DNA from: Streptomyces sp. T12
Lineage (GTDB): Bacteria; Actinomycetota; Actinomycetes; Streptomycetales; Streptomycetaceae
Assembly (NCBI RefSeq): GCF_028736035.1
Contig: NZ_CP117866.1
Coordinates: 2,790,001-2,854,000, forward strand
Direction: 5' to 3'
DNA: 64,000 nt
Shown piece after piece: positions 9,689-17,944 of this stretch (within the stretch, counting starts at the first letter, position 1; every line of letters starts with the position of its first letter). Both the position numbers and the translations under genes were made by a program. The notes beneath the pieces were generated by a model that saw nothing but the letters and a program-made list of their open reading frames with translations, searched no databases and was not told the DNA's origin.

Positions 9689-10816
9689 ATGACCAGCCTG
9701 TTCGTGCGGGAGATACCGCGCGCGGAGCACCTCGCCCATCTGCGGCGGTATCCCGACGCGAGCCACCTGCAGATACCCGAGTGGGGCGATGTGAAGCCCG
9801 ACTGGCTGCCGGAGAGCGTCGGCTGGTTCGAGGACGGGGAGCTGGTCGCGACGGCACTGGTCCTGTACCGGCCGCTGCCCGGGACCCGGCGCTACCTCGC
9901 CTACCTCCCCGACGGTCCCGGGATCGACTGGCGTACGCCGCGCCTGGAGCGGTGGCTGGACCCGCTCGTCGCCCATCTGAAGCGGATCGGGGCGTTCTCG
10001 GTGCGGATCGGCCCGCCCCTCGTCGTACGTCACTGGGACGCGGCCACCGTGGCGGCGGGCATCGCCGACCCCGACGTACGCCATCTGCACGAGCTGCCCG
10101 CGGCCGGCATCGACGGATACGCGCTCGACGCCGCGGAGCGGCTGCGGCGACTCGGGTGGCGGCGGTGCGAGGAGGACGACGGCAGCGGATTCGGTCTCGG
10201 CCAGCCGCGCTACGGCTGTGAGATCCCGTTGGCGGGACGCACGGTGGACGATCTGCGCGGCGCCCTTGCCCCGCACTGGGAACAGTCCCTGCGCACGGCC
10301 GAGTCGGCAGGCGTTCGGGTCTCCTGGGGCTCGGCGGCCGACCTGCCCGAATTCCACCGCCTGTACGCCGCGACCGCCGCCCACGACGGCTTCAAGGCCC
10401 GCCCCTTGGAGTACTTCCGGCGCATGTGGAAGGCCCTGAACGCCGAGGACGACGACCGGCTGCGCCTCTACCTCGCCGAGTACGACGACGAGGTGCTCTC
10501 CGCGGCCCTGATGATCAACGTCGGCTCCCGCGCCTGGCACTCCTACGCCGCGTCCGGCCGCCGCGGGCGCCAACTGCGGCCCAGCAGCGCGTTGTTGTGG
10601 CGCATGCTGTGTGACGCGCGAGCGGCGGGCGCCGAGACGTACGACCTGCGCTCCATCACCCCCGCCCTCGCCGACGACCGCCTGCTCGGCCGCCTCCACT
10701 TCAAGACGGGCACCGGCGGCCGGGCCGTGGAGTACCTCGGCGAGTGGGAACTTCCGGTGGGCAGCCAGGGCAGGGTGCTGCAGCGGGCGTTGGGGGTTTA
10801 TCTCGGGCGGCGGTGA
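9689..10816 (+). CDS. FemABX-type peptidyltransferase (lipid II glycyltransferase-like)
   Basis: The 375-residue protein has the two tandem GNAT-like folds of the FemABX family. It starts with SHLQIPEWGDVKPDW, the usual FemX opening, and carries LAYLPDGPGIDW, RIGPPLVVR, and a C-terminal half with FHRLYAATAAHDGF, HSYAASGRRGRQLRPSSALLWRM and GRLHFKTGTGG. These enzymes use aminoacyl-tRNA to add amino acids to peptidoglycan precursors. Streptomyces has several paralogues, and which step this one performs is not clear. ATG 9689 is preceded by AGGAG; the open frame back to 9566 lacks one. It converges on a PGRP amidase gene, so both neighbours touch the cell wall. Confidence 0.85.
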   Translation: MTSLFVREIPRAEHLAHLRRYPDASHLQIPEWGDVKPDWLPESVGWFEDGELVATALVLYRPLPGTRRYLAYLPDGPGIDWRTPRLERWLDPLVAHLKRIGAFSVRIGPPLVVRHWDAATVAAGIADPDVRHLHELPAAGIDGYALDAAERLRRLGWRRCEEDDGSGFGLGQPRYGCEIPLAGRTVDDLRGALAPHWEQSLRTAESAGVRVSWGSAADLPEFHRLYAATAAHDGFKARPLEYFRRMWKALNAEDDDRLRLYLAEYDDEVLSAALMINVGSRAWHSYAASGRRGRQLRPSSALLWRMLCDARAAGAETYDLRSITPALADDRLLGRLHFKTGTGGRAVEYLGEWELPVGSQGRVLQRALGVYLGRR

Positions 10817-10878
10817 GGGGGTGGGTCGGTGGTCGGCGATCGGCGGGCTGATGGGTCGGTGGATCTGGAGCACGCGGA

Positions 10879-13287
10879 TCAGTGTCTGCCCTGCAGGCGG
10901 GCCGCCGTCTCCCTGATCCCCGGGAGGAGGGCGCTGAGCGCCGCGCCCGGGCAACTGGTCATGTAACCGTCCCTGTGGCCGGCCAGGGCCGGGAACGTGG
11001 TGCTGGTGCCGGCGGCGTAGCGGCTGTGGCTGTTGCTGGAGGTCAGGCGGACCCTCGCCCGCGGGTCGGTGTCGGACAGCCCCAGCTTCCAGGCAGCCAG
11101 CGCGGCGATCGCGTCGGTCATCTCCTTCGGCACGGGGACGCCGGCCGTGAAGGTGCCGAGGGCGGCGATGCCGGTGGTGCGGTGGTTGAAGCCCTGGGTG
11201 TGGGCGCCGGTGACAGGGCGGTCGACGCCGCCCGCACGACCCTCGTAGATGGTGCCGCAGCGGTCGACGAGGAAGTTGTAGCCGATGTCGTCCCAGTCGC
11301 GGGAGCCGATCTGGCCCGCGTAGAGGTAGCGGATGATGCGGGGCGCGTCGGCGCAGTCGTAGCCGTTGGGCGAGTCGGTGTGGTGGACGAAGACGGCGAT
11401 GACCCTGTCGTCGTAGCGCGGGGGCGGCTGGGCGTGCCGGGTGTCGTCGTCCAGCCATACCGATCTCGGCACGATGTGCGGCCGGGCCGCCTTGTGCGCG
11501 GCGGCGGGGCGCGCGACGACCTGCCGCCCGGACGCCGCGACGCTCCGCTCGACCCCACCCGCACACAGCGCCAGCGCGAGAACGGCGGCGAGGCCGGGGA
11601 GACAGCCGAGCAGCACGAGCACGAGGGGCGGTACAGGCCGCCCGGCAGGGGACTGCGCCGTGGCCCGGGATTGCAGCCCGGCGGAGAGCAGCCACAACCA
11701 GGCTCGGGACCGCTGCCCGGCCGACGACCACAGCCGGATTCGGGACCGCTGCCCGGCCGAGGGCCACAGCCGGGCTCGAAACCGCTGCCCGGCCCACGGC
11801 CACGGCCGGTCTTGGGACCGCTGCCCGGCCGACGGCCAGAGCCGGATTCGGGATCTCTGCCCGACCGAGGGCCCCAGCCCGGCTCGGGAGTGCTGTCCGG
11901 CAGGAGCCTGCAGCCGGTCTCGGAACGGCCGCCCGGCTCGGAGCTGCCGCCAGCCTCGGGGACGACGCTGGGCTCGGGAGTCCCGCTGGGCTCGGGAGTC
12001 CCGCTGGGCTCGGGAGTCCCGCTGGGCTTGGGAGTCCCGCTGGGCTTGGGAGTGCAGTCCGGCCCCGGACCGCTGCCCGGCCCGGGCCTGCCGCAAGCTT
12101 CGAGGCCCCTGCCGGTGTCGGGCCTGCCGCGCGGTACGTGGTGGCACCGGCCCAGCGCGCCGCTCCGACCCGACCGACTGTTCCCGCCCGGCCGGCGCTT
12201 CTCGCTCGGCTCGCGGCTCCCGCCCGGCCGATTGTTCCCGCCCGGCAGGCTCTTCTCGCACGGCTGGCTGTTGCTGCCCGGCCGCCGCTTCTCGCACGAC
12301 CGACCGCTCTCGCCCAGCCAACTGTTCCCGCCCAGTCGACTGCTCCGACTCAACCGCCTGTTCCTCCCCGGACGAGACCTCTCGCACGGCTGGCTGCTCC
12401 CGTACGACGGGCGCATCTCGCACGACCGACCGCTCTCGCCCAGCCGGTTGTTCCTCCGCAGCCGCCCGTTCCCGCCCACCCAGCTGCTCCCACTCGACCA
12501 GCTGTTCCCGCCCGGACGACACCTCTCGCCCAGCCGACTGTTCTCGTACGACGGGCTCCCCTCGCCCGGCCGGCGCTTCCCGCACCCCCGGCGCTTCCCG
12601 CACCCCTGGCGCATCTCGCCCGCCCGGCGACATTCGCGAGGCACCGAGCGACGCTCCCGCATCCGGCGTTGTCTCTCGGACATCCGCCGCTCCCCCGCCC
12701 GCCGACACCCTCCCGGCATCCACAGTCCTCCCGGTATCGGCAGTCCTCCCGGCATCCGCCCCCCACCCGGCCTGCCCCCGGCCCCAGGAACCCGACGCTC
12801 CCGCGCCCCGCCCCGCCCTCCACACTCCCGCCTCACGCCCCGCACCGGGCTCACGCCCCGCCGCACCAGGCCCGCGCGCAGCGCCTCCAACCCGCCCCAC
12901 GCCCGGCTCCAGCGCCGCGCCCTCTACAGGCTCTACTCCCGGCTCCAGCTCCGCGTCGCCTACAGGCCCTGCTCCCGGCCCAGACACCGCGCCCTGCACC
13001 CGCCCTAGTCCCGGCCTACGCGCATCCCCCTCCCCCGACCCACGCGCAGCCCCTACCTCCCACCCCGCGCCCAACCCACGCGCATCCCCAGCCCCCGCCT
13101 GCGCCCACGCCCCCGCCTGGGCCTGGTCCTGGGCCTGGGCCTGGGCCTGGGCCTGGGCCCGGGCCTGCTCCCGCTCCCACGCCACCCCCCACATCCGCGC
13201 AGCCCACGGTATTCGTACGGCACGAGGTCTTCGTCTCCCCCGCGTTCGTCGGAAGACCCGTCGAGTGGCCCGTCGGAAGGCACGCAT
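10879..13287 (-). CDS. Membrane-anchored PGRP/amidase_2 protein with a long repeat-built N-terminal arm
   Basis: The last 220 residues form a peptidoglycan-recognition/amidase_2 domain: FVHHTDSPNGYDCADAPRI, GYNFLVDRCGTIYEGRAGG, GAHTQGFNHRTTGIAALG and LAGHRDGYMTSCPG. The His, Tyr, His and Cys expected for zinc-dependent N-acetylmuramoyl-L-alanine amidase activity are retained. A hydrophobic helix (LVLVLLGCLPGLAAVLALALC) just before it would place the domain outside the cell. Upstream, the same frame runs open for about 540 residues of Arg/Gln/Ala/Gly-rich repeats (12-, 6- and 2-residue periods). The start is uncertain: ATG 13287 opens MRAFRRATRRVFRRTRGRR with a weak AGGA. No start close to the helix was found, so at least some of the arm is probably translated. 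Confidence 0.72.
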   Translation of the reverse strand: MRAFRRATRRVFRRTRGRRRPRAVRIPWAARMWGVAWEREQARAQAQAQAQAQDQAQAGAWAQAGAGDARGLGAGWEVGAARGSGEGDARRPGLGRVQGAVSGPGAGPVGDAELEPGVEPVEGAALEPGVGRVGGAARGPGAAGREPGAGREAGVWRAGRGAGASGSWGRGQAGWGADAGRTADTGRTVDAGRVSAGGGAADVRETTPDAGASLGASRMSPGGRDAPGVREAPGVREAPAGRGEPVVREQSAGREVSSGREQLVEWEQLGGRERAAAEEQPAGRERSVVRDAPVVREQPAVREVSSGEEQAVESEQSTGREQLAGRERSVVREAAAGQQQPAVREEPAGREQSAGREPRAEREAPAGREQSVGSERRAGPVPPRTARQARHRQGPRSLRQARAGQRSGAGLHSQAQRDSQAQRDSRAQRDSRAQRDSRAQRRPRGWRQLRAGRPFRDRLQAPAGQHSRAGLGPSVGQRSRIRLWPSAGQRSQDRPWPWAGQRFRARLWPSAGQRSRIRLWSSAGQRSRAWLWLLSAGLQSRATAQSPAGRPVPPLVLVLLGCLPGLAAVLALALCAGGVERSVAASGRQVVARPAAAHKAARPHIVPRSVWLDDDTRHAQPPPRYDDRVIAVFVHHTDSPNGYDCADAPRIIRYLYAGQIGSRDWDDIGYNFLVDRCGTIYEGRAGGVDRPVTGAHTQGFNHRTTGIAALGTFTAGVPVPKEMTDAIAALAAWKLGLSDTDPRARVRLTSSNSHSRYAAGTSTTFPALAGHRDGYMTSCPGAALSALLPGIRETAARLQGRH
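11674..11961 (-). repeat. 36-bp tandem repeat array (about 8 units) in the amidase gene
   Basis: The core CCGCTGCCCGG or a variant recurs at 11710, 11746, 11782, 11818, 11854, 11890 and 11926, an exact 36-bp register, with a diverged unit before. In the amidase frame each unit is 12 residues of the type RSRIRLWPSAGQ. Period is a multiple of three, so the frame is kept. Confidence 0.85.
11966..12055 (-). repeat. 18-bp tandem repeat (5 units) in the amidase gene
   Basis: The unit cgctgggctcgggagtcc is repeated five times with one or two substitutions. It encodes RDSRAQ-type hexapeptides in the amidase frame and follows directly on the 36-bp array. Confidence 0.85.
13115..13162 (-). repeat. Hexamer tandem repeat gcctgg (8 units)
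   Basis: Eight hexamers, six exact (one tcctgg, one gcccgg), run from 13115 to 13162. They code for the Ala-Gln run near the N-terminus of the amidase reading frame. Confidence 0.85.
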
Positions 13288-13474
13288 GGTCCTACTGTCC
13301 GACGGATCCGGTCCGCCCGCGATGTGTGGTGTGCCACCCGGTGGAACCATCGTCCTGGTCCGGGGCGTTTCTCCAGGTGCACGCAGGGTGGCCGGTTCCG
13401 ATCAGTACGCGTGCGTGTGCTGATCAACAGGCGCCTCGCGCGCGTACTAAGGGGTCCTAGAGAAAGGCGGCTCC

Positions 13475-14659
13475 GTGGACCTGCTCGACATCCTGCTGTT
13501 GCTGGTGATCCTGGCCTACGCGGCGTCCGGCTACCGGCGTGGACTGGTCGCCGGATGCGTCTCGCTGGCCGGCTTCGTGGGCGGTGCGGTGATCGGCGTA
13601 TGGATCCTGCCGTGGATGATGGGCCTGGTCACACCGGGTACGACGCAGGCGACCGTGACCGCCGTGCTCACGGTGCTGGTCCCGGCCGCGGTGGTGCACG
13701 AGCTGGCGGGCCGGCTGGCGCTGCGGTTGCGCCGGGAGCTGGACCGGGGGCCGCTGAGGGTGGCCGACGGCGTCGGCGGCGCGGTGGCCAACTCGGTGGC
13801 CGTGCTGATCGTGGCCTGGGTGGCGGCAAGCGTTCTCGCCGCGTCCTCCTCCTCGATGCTCACCTCGGCGATCCGGGACTCCCGGCTGCTCGGGACCGTG
13901 CAAAGTGCCATGCCGGACACGACACCCGCCTGGTTCTCACGGGCCACCTCCGCACTCACCGAGGCAGGCTTCCCGCAGGTCTTCAACCCGTTCGAGAACG
14001 AGTCGACCGCCGAGGTCGCAAGGCCCACCGGCGACAGCGTCACGCCTGCCGCGACCAACGCCGCCAAGCTCAGCACGCTCAAGATCGAGGGCGTCTCGGG
14101 CACCCAGGGCCGCGAGGGCAGCGGCTTCGTCTACGCCCCGCAGCACGTGATGACCAACGCCCATGTGGTGGCCGGCATCGACGAGCCCAGCGTCCGCGTC
14201 GGCGGCGTCGGGCGGTCGTACGAGTCACGGGTGGTGCTCTTCGACCCGGAGCGGGACGTGGCCGTGCTGTACGTCCCCGAGCTGCGCGCCCCCGTCCTGC
14301 GGTTCGACGACGACGCCACGCGCGGCGACTCGGCGGTCGTGGCGGGCTATCCGGAGGACGGCGACCTGAACCTCCAGGCGGCGACGGTCGCGAACCGGGT
14401 GCGGGCGACCGGCCAGAACATCTACAACGACGAGACCGTCACCCGCGAGATCTACTCGATCCGCTCCACCGTCCGCCCCGGCAACTCCGGCGGCCCGCTG
14501 CTGACCACCGACGGCAAGGTGTTCGGCGTGGTCTTCGCCCGCTCCACCTCCGACGACGAGACGGGCTACGTGCTGACGGCGGCCGAGGTCGCCTCCGACG
14601 CGCAGCGCGCCGCGAACGCCACCGCACCGGTGGACACGGGGGACCTCGTCACGTCGTAG
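13475..14659 (+). CDS. MarP-type membrane serine protease (CvpA + trypsin-like domains)
   Basis: The 394-residue protein has a CvpA-like N-terminus with four membrane helices (about 3-20, 25-48, 55-75, 102-124). A periplasm-side chymotrypsin-fold protease follows. The triad is visible: His230 in TNAHVVAG, Asp261 in PERDVAVLY and Ser338 in RPGNSGGP. In mycobacteria MarP senses acid and activates the peptidoglycan hydrolase RipA. A similar envelope-stress role is inferred here, and it starts about 190 bp from the start of the divergent PGRP amidase gene. The GTG start at 13475 follows AAAGG. The stop codon lies inside a 12-bp tandem repeat. It converges on the GNAT gene. Confidence 0.9.
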   Translation: MDLLDILLLLVILAYAASGYRRGLVAGCVSLAGFVGGAVIGVWILPWMMGLVTPGTTQATVTAVLTVLVPAAVVHELAGRLALRLRRELDRGPLRVADGVGGAVANSVAVLIVAWVAASVLAASSSSMLTSAIRDSRLLGTVQSAMPDTTPAWFSRATSALTEAGFPQVFNPFENESTAEVARPTGDSVTPAATNAAKLSTLKIEGVSGTQGREGSGFVYAPQHVMTNAHVVAGIDEPSVRVGGVGRSYESRVVLFDPERDVAVLYVPELRAPVLRFDDDATRGDSAVVAGYPEDGDLNLQAATVANRVRATGQNIYNDETVTREIYSIRSTVRPGNSGGPLLTTDGKVFGVVFARSTSDDETGYVLTAAEVASDAQRAANATAPVDTGDLVTS

Positions 14660-14688
14660 GACAAGTCGTAGGACAGGTCGTAGGACAA
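14653..14688 (+). repeat. Three tandem 12-bp units carrying the marP-like stop codon
   Basis: The unit gtcgtaggacaa (last base a/g) is repeated three times. The TAG at 14657-14659 is the stop; because the unit is 12 bp, two more in-frame TAG codons follow at 14669 and 14681. Confidence 0.88.
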
Positions 14689-14698
14689 GCGGGCGCGG

Positions 14699-15199
14699 TC
14701 AGAGACTCCGCCCCATCATCACGTCGTCCACGTACTCCCCACCCAGGAAGAACTCCTCGGGCAGCACCCCCTCCACCACGAACCCCTCGGCCTCGTACAG
14801 CTTGCGGGCCGGTGTGTTGTGGCCGAGGACGCGCAGCGTGATGCGGCGGGCTCCTCTGCGGCGGGCCTCCTCGAGGGCCGCTCGGACCAGCGCCCGGCCG
14901 ACACCACGGCCACGGGCTTCACCGGCGACGGCGAGGCCCTGGATCTGCCGCACGTGCGCGTTGGCGGCGAGCGGGGTCGGGAAGCCCAGGCGGATGTAGC
15001 CCACGATGCGGCGGCCGAGCTCGGCGACCAGGCAGTCGTCGGCGGCGTGGCGCTCGTCAAAGAACGGCCGGTACGGCGGCTGCTGTTTCGGCATGACCTC
15101 GTGCAGGTACGACCACGTGGCACGGTCGAGGACGGACAGCTCCTCCTCGTCGTCGGGCAAGGCGGCGCGTATGAACGGCGACTGGTACGGCTCGGGCAT
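14699..15199 (-). CDS. GNAT-family N-acetyltransferase
   Basis: The 166-residue enzyme has the acetyl-CoA motif A (VRQIQGLAVAGEARGRGVGRALVRAALEEARRRG). Motif B follows (RITLRVLGHNTPARKLYEAEGF), ending in the VEGVLPEEFFLGGEYVDDVMMGR tail seen in the RimI-like GNAT subgroup. The substrate is unknown. The start at 15199 (MPEPYQS) is preferred over a GTG three codons upstream because AGGG sits eight bases before it. It converges on the MarP-type protease gene. Confidence 0.86.
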   Translation of the reverse strand: MPEPYQSPFIRAALPDDEEELSVLDRATWSYLHEVMPKQQPPYRPFFDERHAADDCLVAELGRRIVGYIRLGFPTPLAANAHVRQIQGLAVAGEARGRGVGRALVRAALEEARRRGARRITLRVLGHNTPARKLYEAEGFVVEGVLPEEFFLGGEYVDDVMMGRSL

Positions 15200-15269
15200 G
15201 AGCGCCACCCTATGACCGGAGCGCGGGAATCCGACCGGGGTTTTATGTGGTCAGAGGCAGGATGAAGTC

Positions 15270-16169
15270 ATGCAACTTTCAAGAATTGCGGTGGCCGGCT
15301 CCTCCGGCCTCATCGGCAGCGCCCTGGTGCGGTCCCTGGTCGCGGACGGGCACGAGGTGGTGCGGCTGGTACGCCGCGCACCCAGGTCCGCGGAGGAGGT
15401 GCGCTGGGATCCGGAGGCGAAGTACGTGGACGCGGCCGGGCTCGCCGGGTGCGACGTGGTGGTCAACCTGGCCGGGGCGAACGTGGGTTCGCGCCGCTGG
15501 ACGGAGTCGTACAAGGCGAAGCTCCGGAGCGGCCGGGTCCTGGGCACGGCGGCGCTGGCCGAGGCGATGGCGTCGCTGGACGAGCCGCCGCGGGTCTTTG
15601 TGAACGGCAGCGCGATCGGCTATTACGGCGAGACCGGCGAGCGGGAGGTCGACGAGAGTGCCCCGCCCGGCCAGGGCTTCCTGCCCTCGCTGGTCACGGA
15701 GTGGGAGGGCGCCGCGGCCCCCGCGCGCGAGGCCGGTGTACGGACGGTGTTCCCGCGCACGGGGCTGGTGGTGGCCCGCGAGGGCGGCGCCTGGGGACGG
15801 CTGTTCCCGCTGTTCAAGGCCGGGCTCGGCGGGCGCATGGGGGACGGGCGGCAGTACTGGTCGTTCGTCTCGCTGCACGACGAGGTGGCCGCGATCCGGC
15901 ATCTCATCGACCGGGACGACCTGTCCGGGCCGTTCAATGTGACCGCGCCGCGGCCGCTGACGAACCGTGAGATCACCGAGGTCATGGGGCGGGTGCTGCA
16001 CCGGCCGACGCTCTTCGCGGTCCCGGCGCCCGTCCTGCGAACCGTGCTCGGGGAGATGGCCGGGGACGTGCTGGGCAGCCAACGGGTGCTGCCGAAGCGG
16101 TTGCTGGAGTCGGGCTTCACCTTCGCGTTTCCGGAGATCGAGGGGGCGATCCGGGCGGCGGCCGAGTAA
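15270..16169 (+). CDS. TIGR01777-family NAD(P)-binding epimerase (YfcH/SulA-like)
   Basis: The 299-residue protein is an extended short-chain dehydrogenase fold. It has the nucleotide motif GSSGLIGSAL at about 10-19, VVNLAGANVGSRRWTESYK, and the family signature FVNGSAIGYYGETGEREVDESAPPG. It ends with the C-terminal DUF1731 segment (LRTVLGEMAGDVLGSQRVLPKRLLESGFTF). The substrate is unknown. ATG 15270 follows AGGATG. The stop region is extensively duplicated (16151-16260). Confidence 0.87.
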   Translation: MQLSRIAVAGSSGLIGSALVRSLVADGHEVVRLVRRAPRSAEEVRWDPEAKYVDAAGLAGCDVVVNLAGANVGSRRWTESYKAKLRSGRVLGTAALAEAMASLDEPPRVFVNGSAIGYYGETGEREVDESAPPGQGFLPSLVTEWEGAAAPAREAGVRTVFPRTGLVVAREGGAWGRLFPLFKAGLGGRMGDGRQYWSFVSLHDEVAAIRHLIDRDDLSGPFNVTAPRPLTNREITEVMGRVLHRPTLFAVPAPVLRTVLGEMAGDVLGSQRVLPKRLLESGFTFAFPEIEGAIRAAAE

Positions 16170-16260
16170 TCCGGGCGGCGGCCGAGCAAAAGGACAGCCG
16201 AGTAAGCGGCCGAGTAAAAGGACAACCCGGAGCGGAGTAAAAGACAGCCCAGGAGCGGAG
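16151..16260 (+). repeat. Degenerate repeats built from the epimerase gene end
   Basis: The 20-bp unit ccgggcggcggccgagtaat (16151-16170), which contains the stop TAA, is followed by a second copy ending gcaaa. Further partial copies of gccgagtaa(aagga) and gcggagtaaaaga follow to about 16260. This fills most of the gap before the FAD oxidoreductase, and no gene is seen there. Confidence 0.8.
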
Positions 16261-16433
16261 TCACGGCCCGCCCTGCGCGGACGTCCACATGCGACCACTG
16301 TGCGACCGTGCTCTGCCCATGCGCGACTGTTTCTGACCGATCACGGGCCTAACCTCGTCCCGAACTCGGGTATCCCCGGAGCCTGTTGGGGGCATCACGT
16401 CTCCACCGGCCGCGCAACCTCGAGGAGGGGCAC

Positions 16434-17816
16434 GTGCTTGAGCCCGCGTACCAGGCGGACGTCGTCATCGTGGGAGCCGGGGTCGCCGGACTCTCCGCGG
16501 CGCATCGACTGACCAGCGCAGGAGTAACGACCGCGGTCCTGGAGGCCGCCCCTTACCCGGGCGGCCGAATGTCGACCGAGAAGATCGACGGGTTCCGGCT
16601 CGACCGGATCGGCCAGCTCCTCTCGACGGCATATCCCGACCTACGTCTGACTCCGTCGCTCGACACGCTCGCGCTGCGCCCCTTCGCGCCGGGCGTACTG
16701 CTGCACAGCGACGGCCGCCGGCACCGCGCGGGCGCGTGGGCGAGGCCGATGAGCGCCAGGCGCACGAGGGGCGCACTGCATGCGGTGCGCGCTCTGGCGA
16801 GCGCCCCTCGGGCGGCGTCCGTGCGGGGTGTTCCGGGCCAGACGTCCCTGCCGAGGGTGCGTGCGAGTGCCCCCCTGGGAACCGCCGTCGACCAGGCCCG
16901 ACTGGGTGCCGCGCTGGCCCGCCTCGCCGCCTCGCCTGTCGAACGGCTGCTGGCCCGCCCCGAGTTGCCGGCCGCGCAGGCCCTCGCGGCGCGGGGCGTC
17001 CCCGCGCGGACCATCGACGGCTTCCTGCGTCCGCTGCTCGCCGCGCTGCTGTGCGACCCGGAGCTGACGACGTCCAGCCGGTGTGCGGATCTCGCGCTGC
17101 GGACCTTCATGAGCGGGCGTCTGTGCGTGCCCGAGGGCGGCGCCGAGGCGCTGCCGGAGCTGCTCGCGCGGACGTTGCCGCCGGGCACCGTGCACACCGG
17201 CGTGCGGGTCACCTCGGTCGCCACGACGTCGGTGACGACCGCGGAGCACGGCGAGATACGGTGCCGGGCCGTGCTGCTGGCGACGGACGCGCGGACCGCC
17301 GCCGAGCTGCTGCCGGGCCTGCGCGTACCGGACTTCCACCCCGTGACGGTCGTCCACCACACCACCGACGAACCGCCGACGACCGGCGCCTCGCTCCTGC
17401 TCGACGCCGACCGGGGCGGCCCGGTCGCGCACACCGCGGTGATCAGTCAGGTCGACCCGAGCCGCGCGCCGGCGGGCCGGGCACTCGTCTCGTCGACGGT
17501 CCTGGGCACACCGCCGCCCGACATCGACACAGCAGTACGGATGCACCTGGCCCGCCTCTACGGCACGTCCACGGCACGCTGGGAGACCCTCGCCGTGCAC
17601 CACACCCCCGAGGCCGTCCCGGCGATGCGCCCACCCCACGACCTGCGCCGCCCTGTGCGCCTCCTGGCGGGCCTGTACGTGTGCGGCGACCACCGCGACA
17701 CCAGCACGGTCCAGGGCGCCCTCCACTCCGCCCACCGCGCCGCCACGGCGATCCTGGCGGACCTGGGCGCGGCGGGCTCGCTGCACCGGGCGGAGCCGTT
17801 GAGGGCGGCGGCATAG
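16434..17816 (+). CDS. FAD-dependent oxidoreductase (amine oxidase/phytoene desaturase-like)
   Basis: The 460-residue protein opens with the dinucleotide motif VVIVGAGVAGLSAAHRLTSAGV and the substrate-side EAAPYPGGRMSTEKIDGFRLD. It ends with the FAD-contacting LLAGLYVCGDHRDTSTVQGALHSAHRAA, which is the NAD(P)-binding_8/amino-oxidase layout of phytoene desaturase and protoporphyrinogen-oxidase-like proteins. The true substrate is unknown, and no carotenoid genes lie nearby. The GTG at 16434 is chosen because GAGGAGGGG precedes it. A dispersed repeat (17851-17880) follows the gene. Confidence 0.84.
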   Translation: MLEPAYQADVVIVGAGVAGLSAAHRLTSAGVTTAVLEAAPYPGGRMSTEKIDGFRLDRIGQLLSTAYPDLRLTPSLDTLALRPFAPGVLLHSDGRRHRAGAWARPMSARRTRGALHAVRALASAPRAASVRGVPGQTSLPRVRASAPLGTAVDQARLGAALARLAASPVERLLARPELPAAQALAARGVPARTIDGFLRPLLAALLCDPELTTSSRCADLALRTFMSGRLCVPEGGAEALPELLARTLPPGTVHTGVRVTSVATTSVTTAEHGEIRCRAVLLATDARTAAELLPGLRVPDFHPVTVVHHTTDEPPTTGASLLLDADRGGPVAHTAVISQVDPSRAPAGRALVSSTVLGTPPPDIDTAVRMHLARLYGTSTARWETLAVHHTPEAVPAMRPPHDLRRPVRLLAGLYVCGDHRDTSTVQGALHSAHRAATAILADLGAAGSLHRAEPLRAAA

Positions 17817-17850
17817 GTTGCGCGGGGCACCCGCGCCCCCAAAGGGGCGC

Positions 17851-17880
17851 GGGGCTGTGTCGATATGCGGCTCCGCCGCG
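17851..17880 (+). repeat. Dispersed intergenic repeat, copy 1
   Basis: A 30-bp element contains the core GTCGATATGCGGCTCCGCCG, which holds a small GCGGC-tcc-GCCGC hairpin. A GCGCCCC-CAAA-GGGGCGC hairpin lies just before it at 17834-17850. A diverged inverted copy lies at 22021-22049. Intergenic sequence of this kind recurs widely in Streptomyces chromosomes (recollection, not checked). Confidence 0.75.
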
Positions 17881-17944
17881 TCGGCGCGACCAGCCACGAC
17901 GAAAGCCGCACACGGCATACGACCTGCCGGAGTTACGGCGAGCC

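Noticed and set aside
10882..13460. Three long plus-strand frames (708, 660 and 440 residues) over the amidase repeat region
   Set aside because: They are Pro/Arg/Ser-rich translations of the same tandem repeats, lack ribosome sites and domains, and run through the amidase domain on the other strand. The minus frame alone joins to a known domain.
16434..17816. A carotenoid biosynthesis gene
   Set aside because: The fold fits phytoene desaturase-like enzymes, but no crtB, crtE or other carotenoid gene is in the region, so only the oxidoreductase class is claimed.
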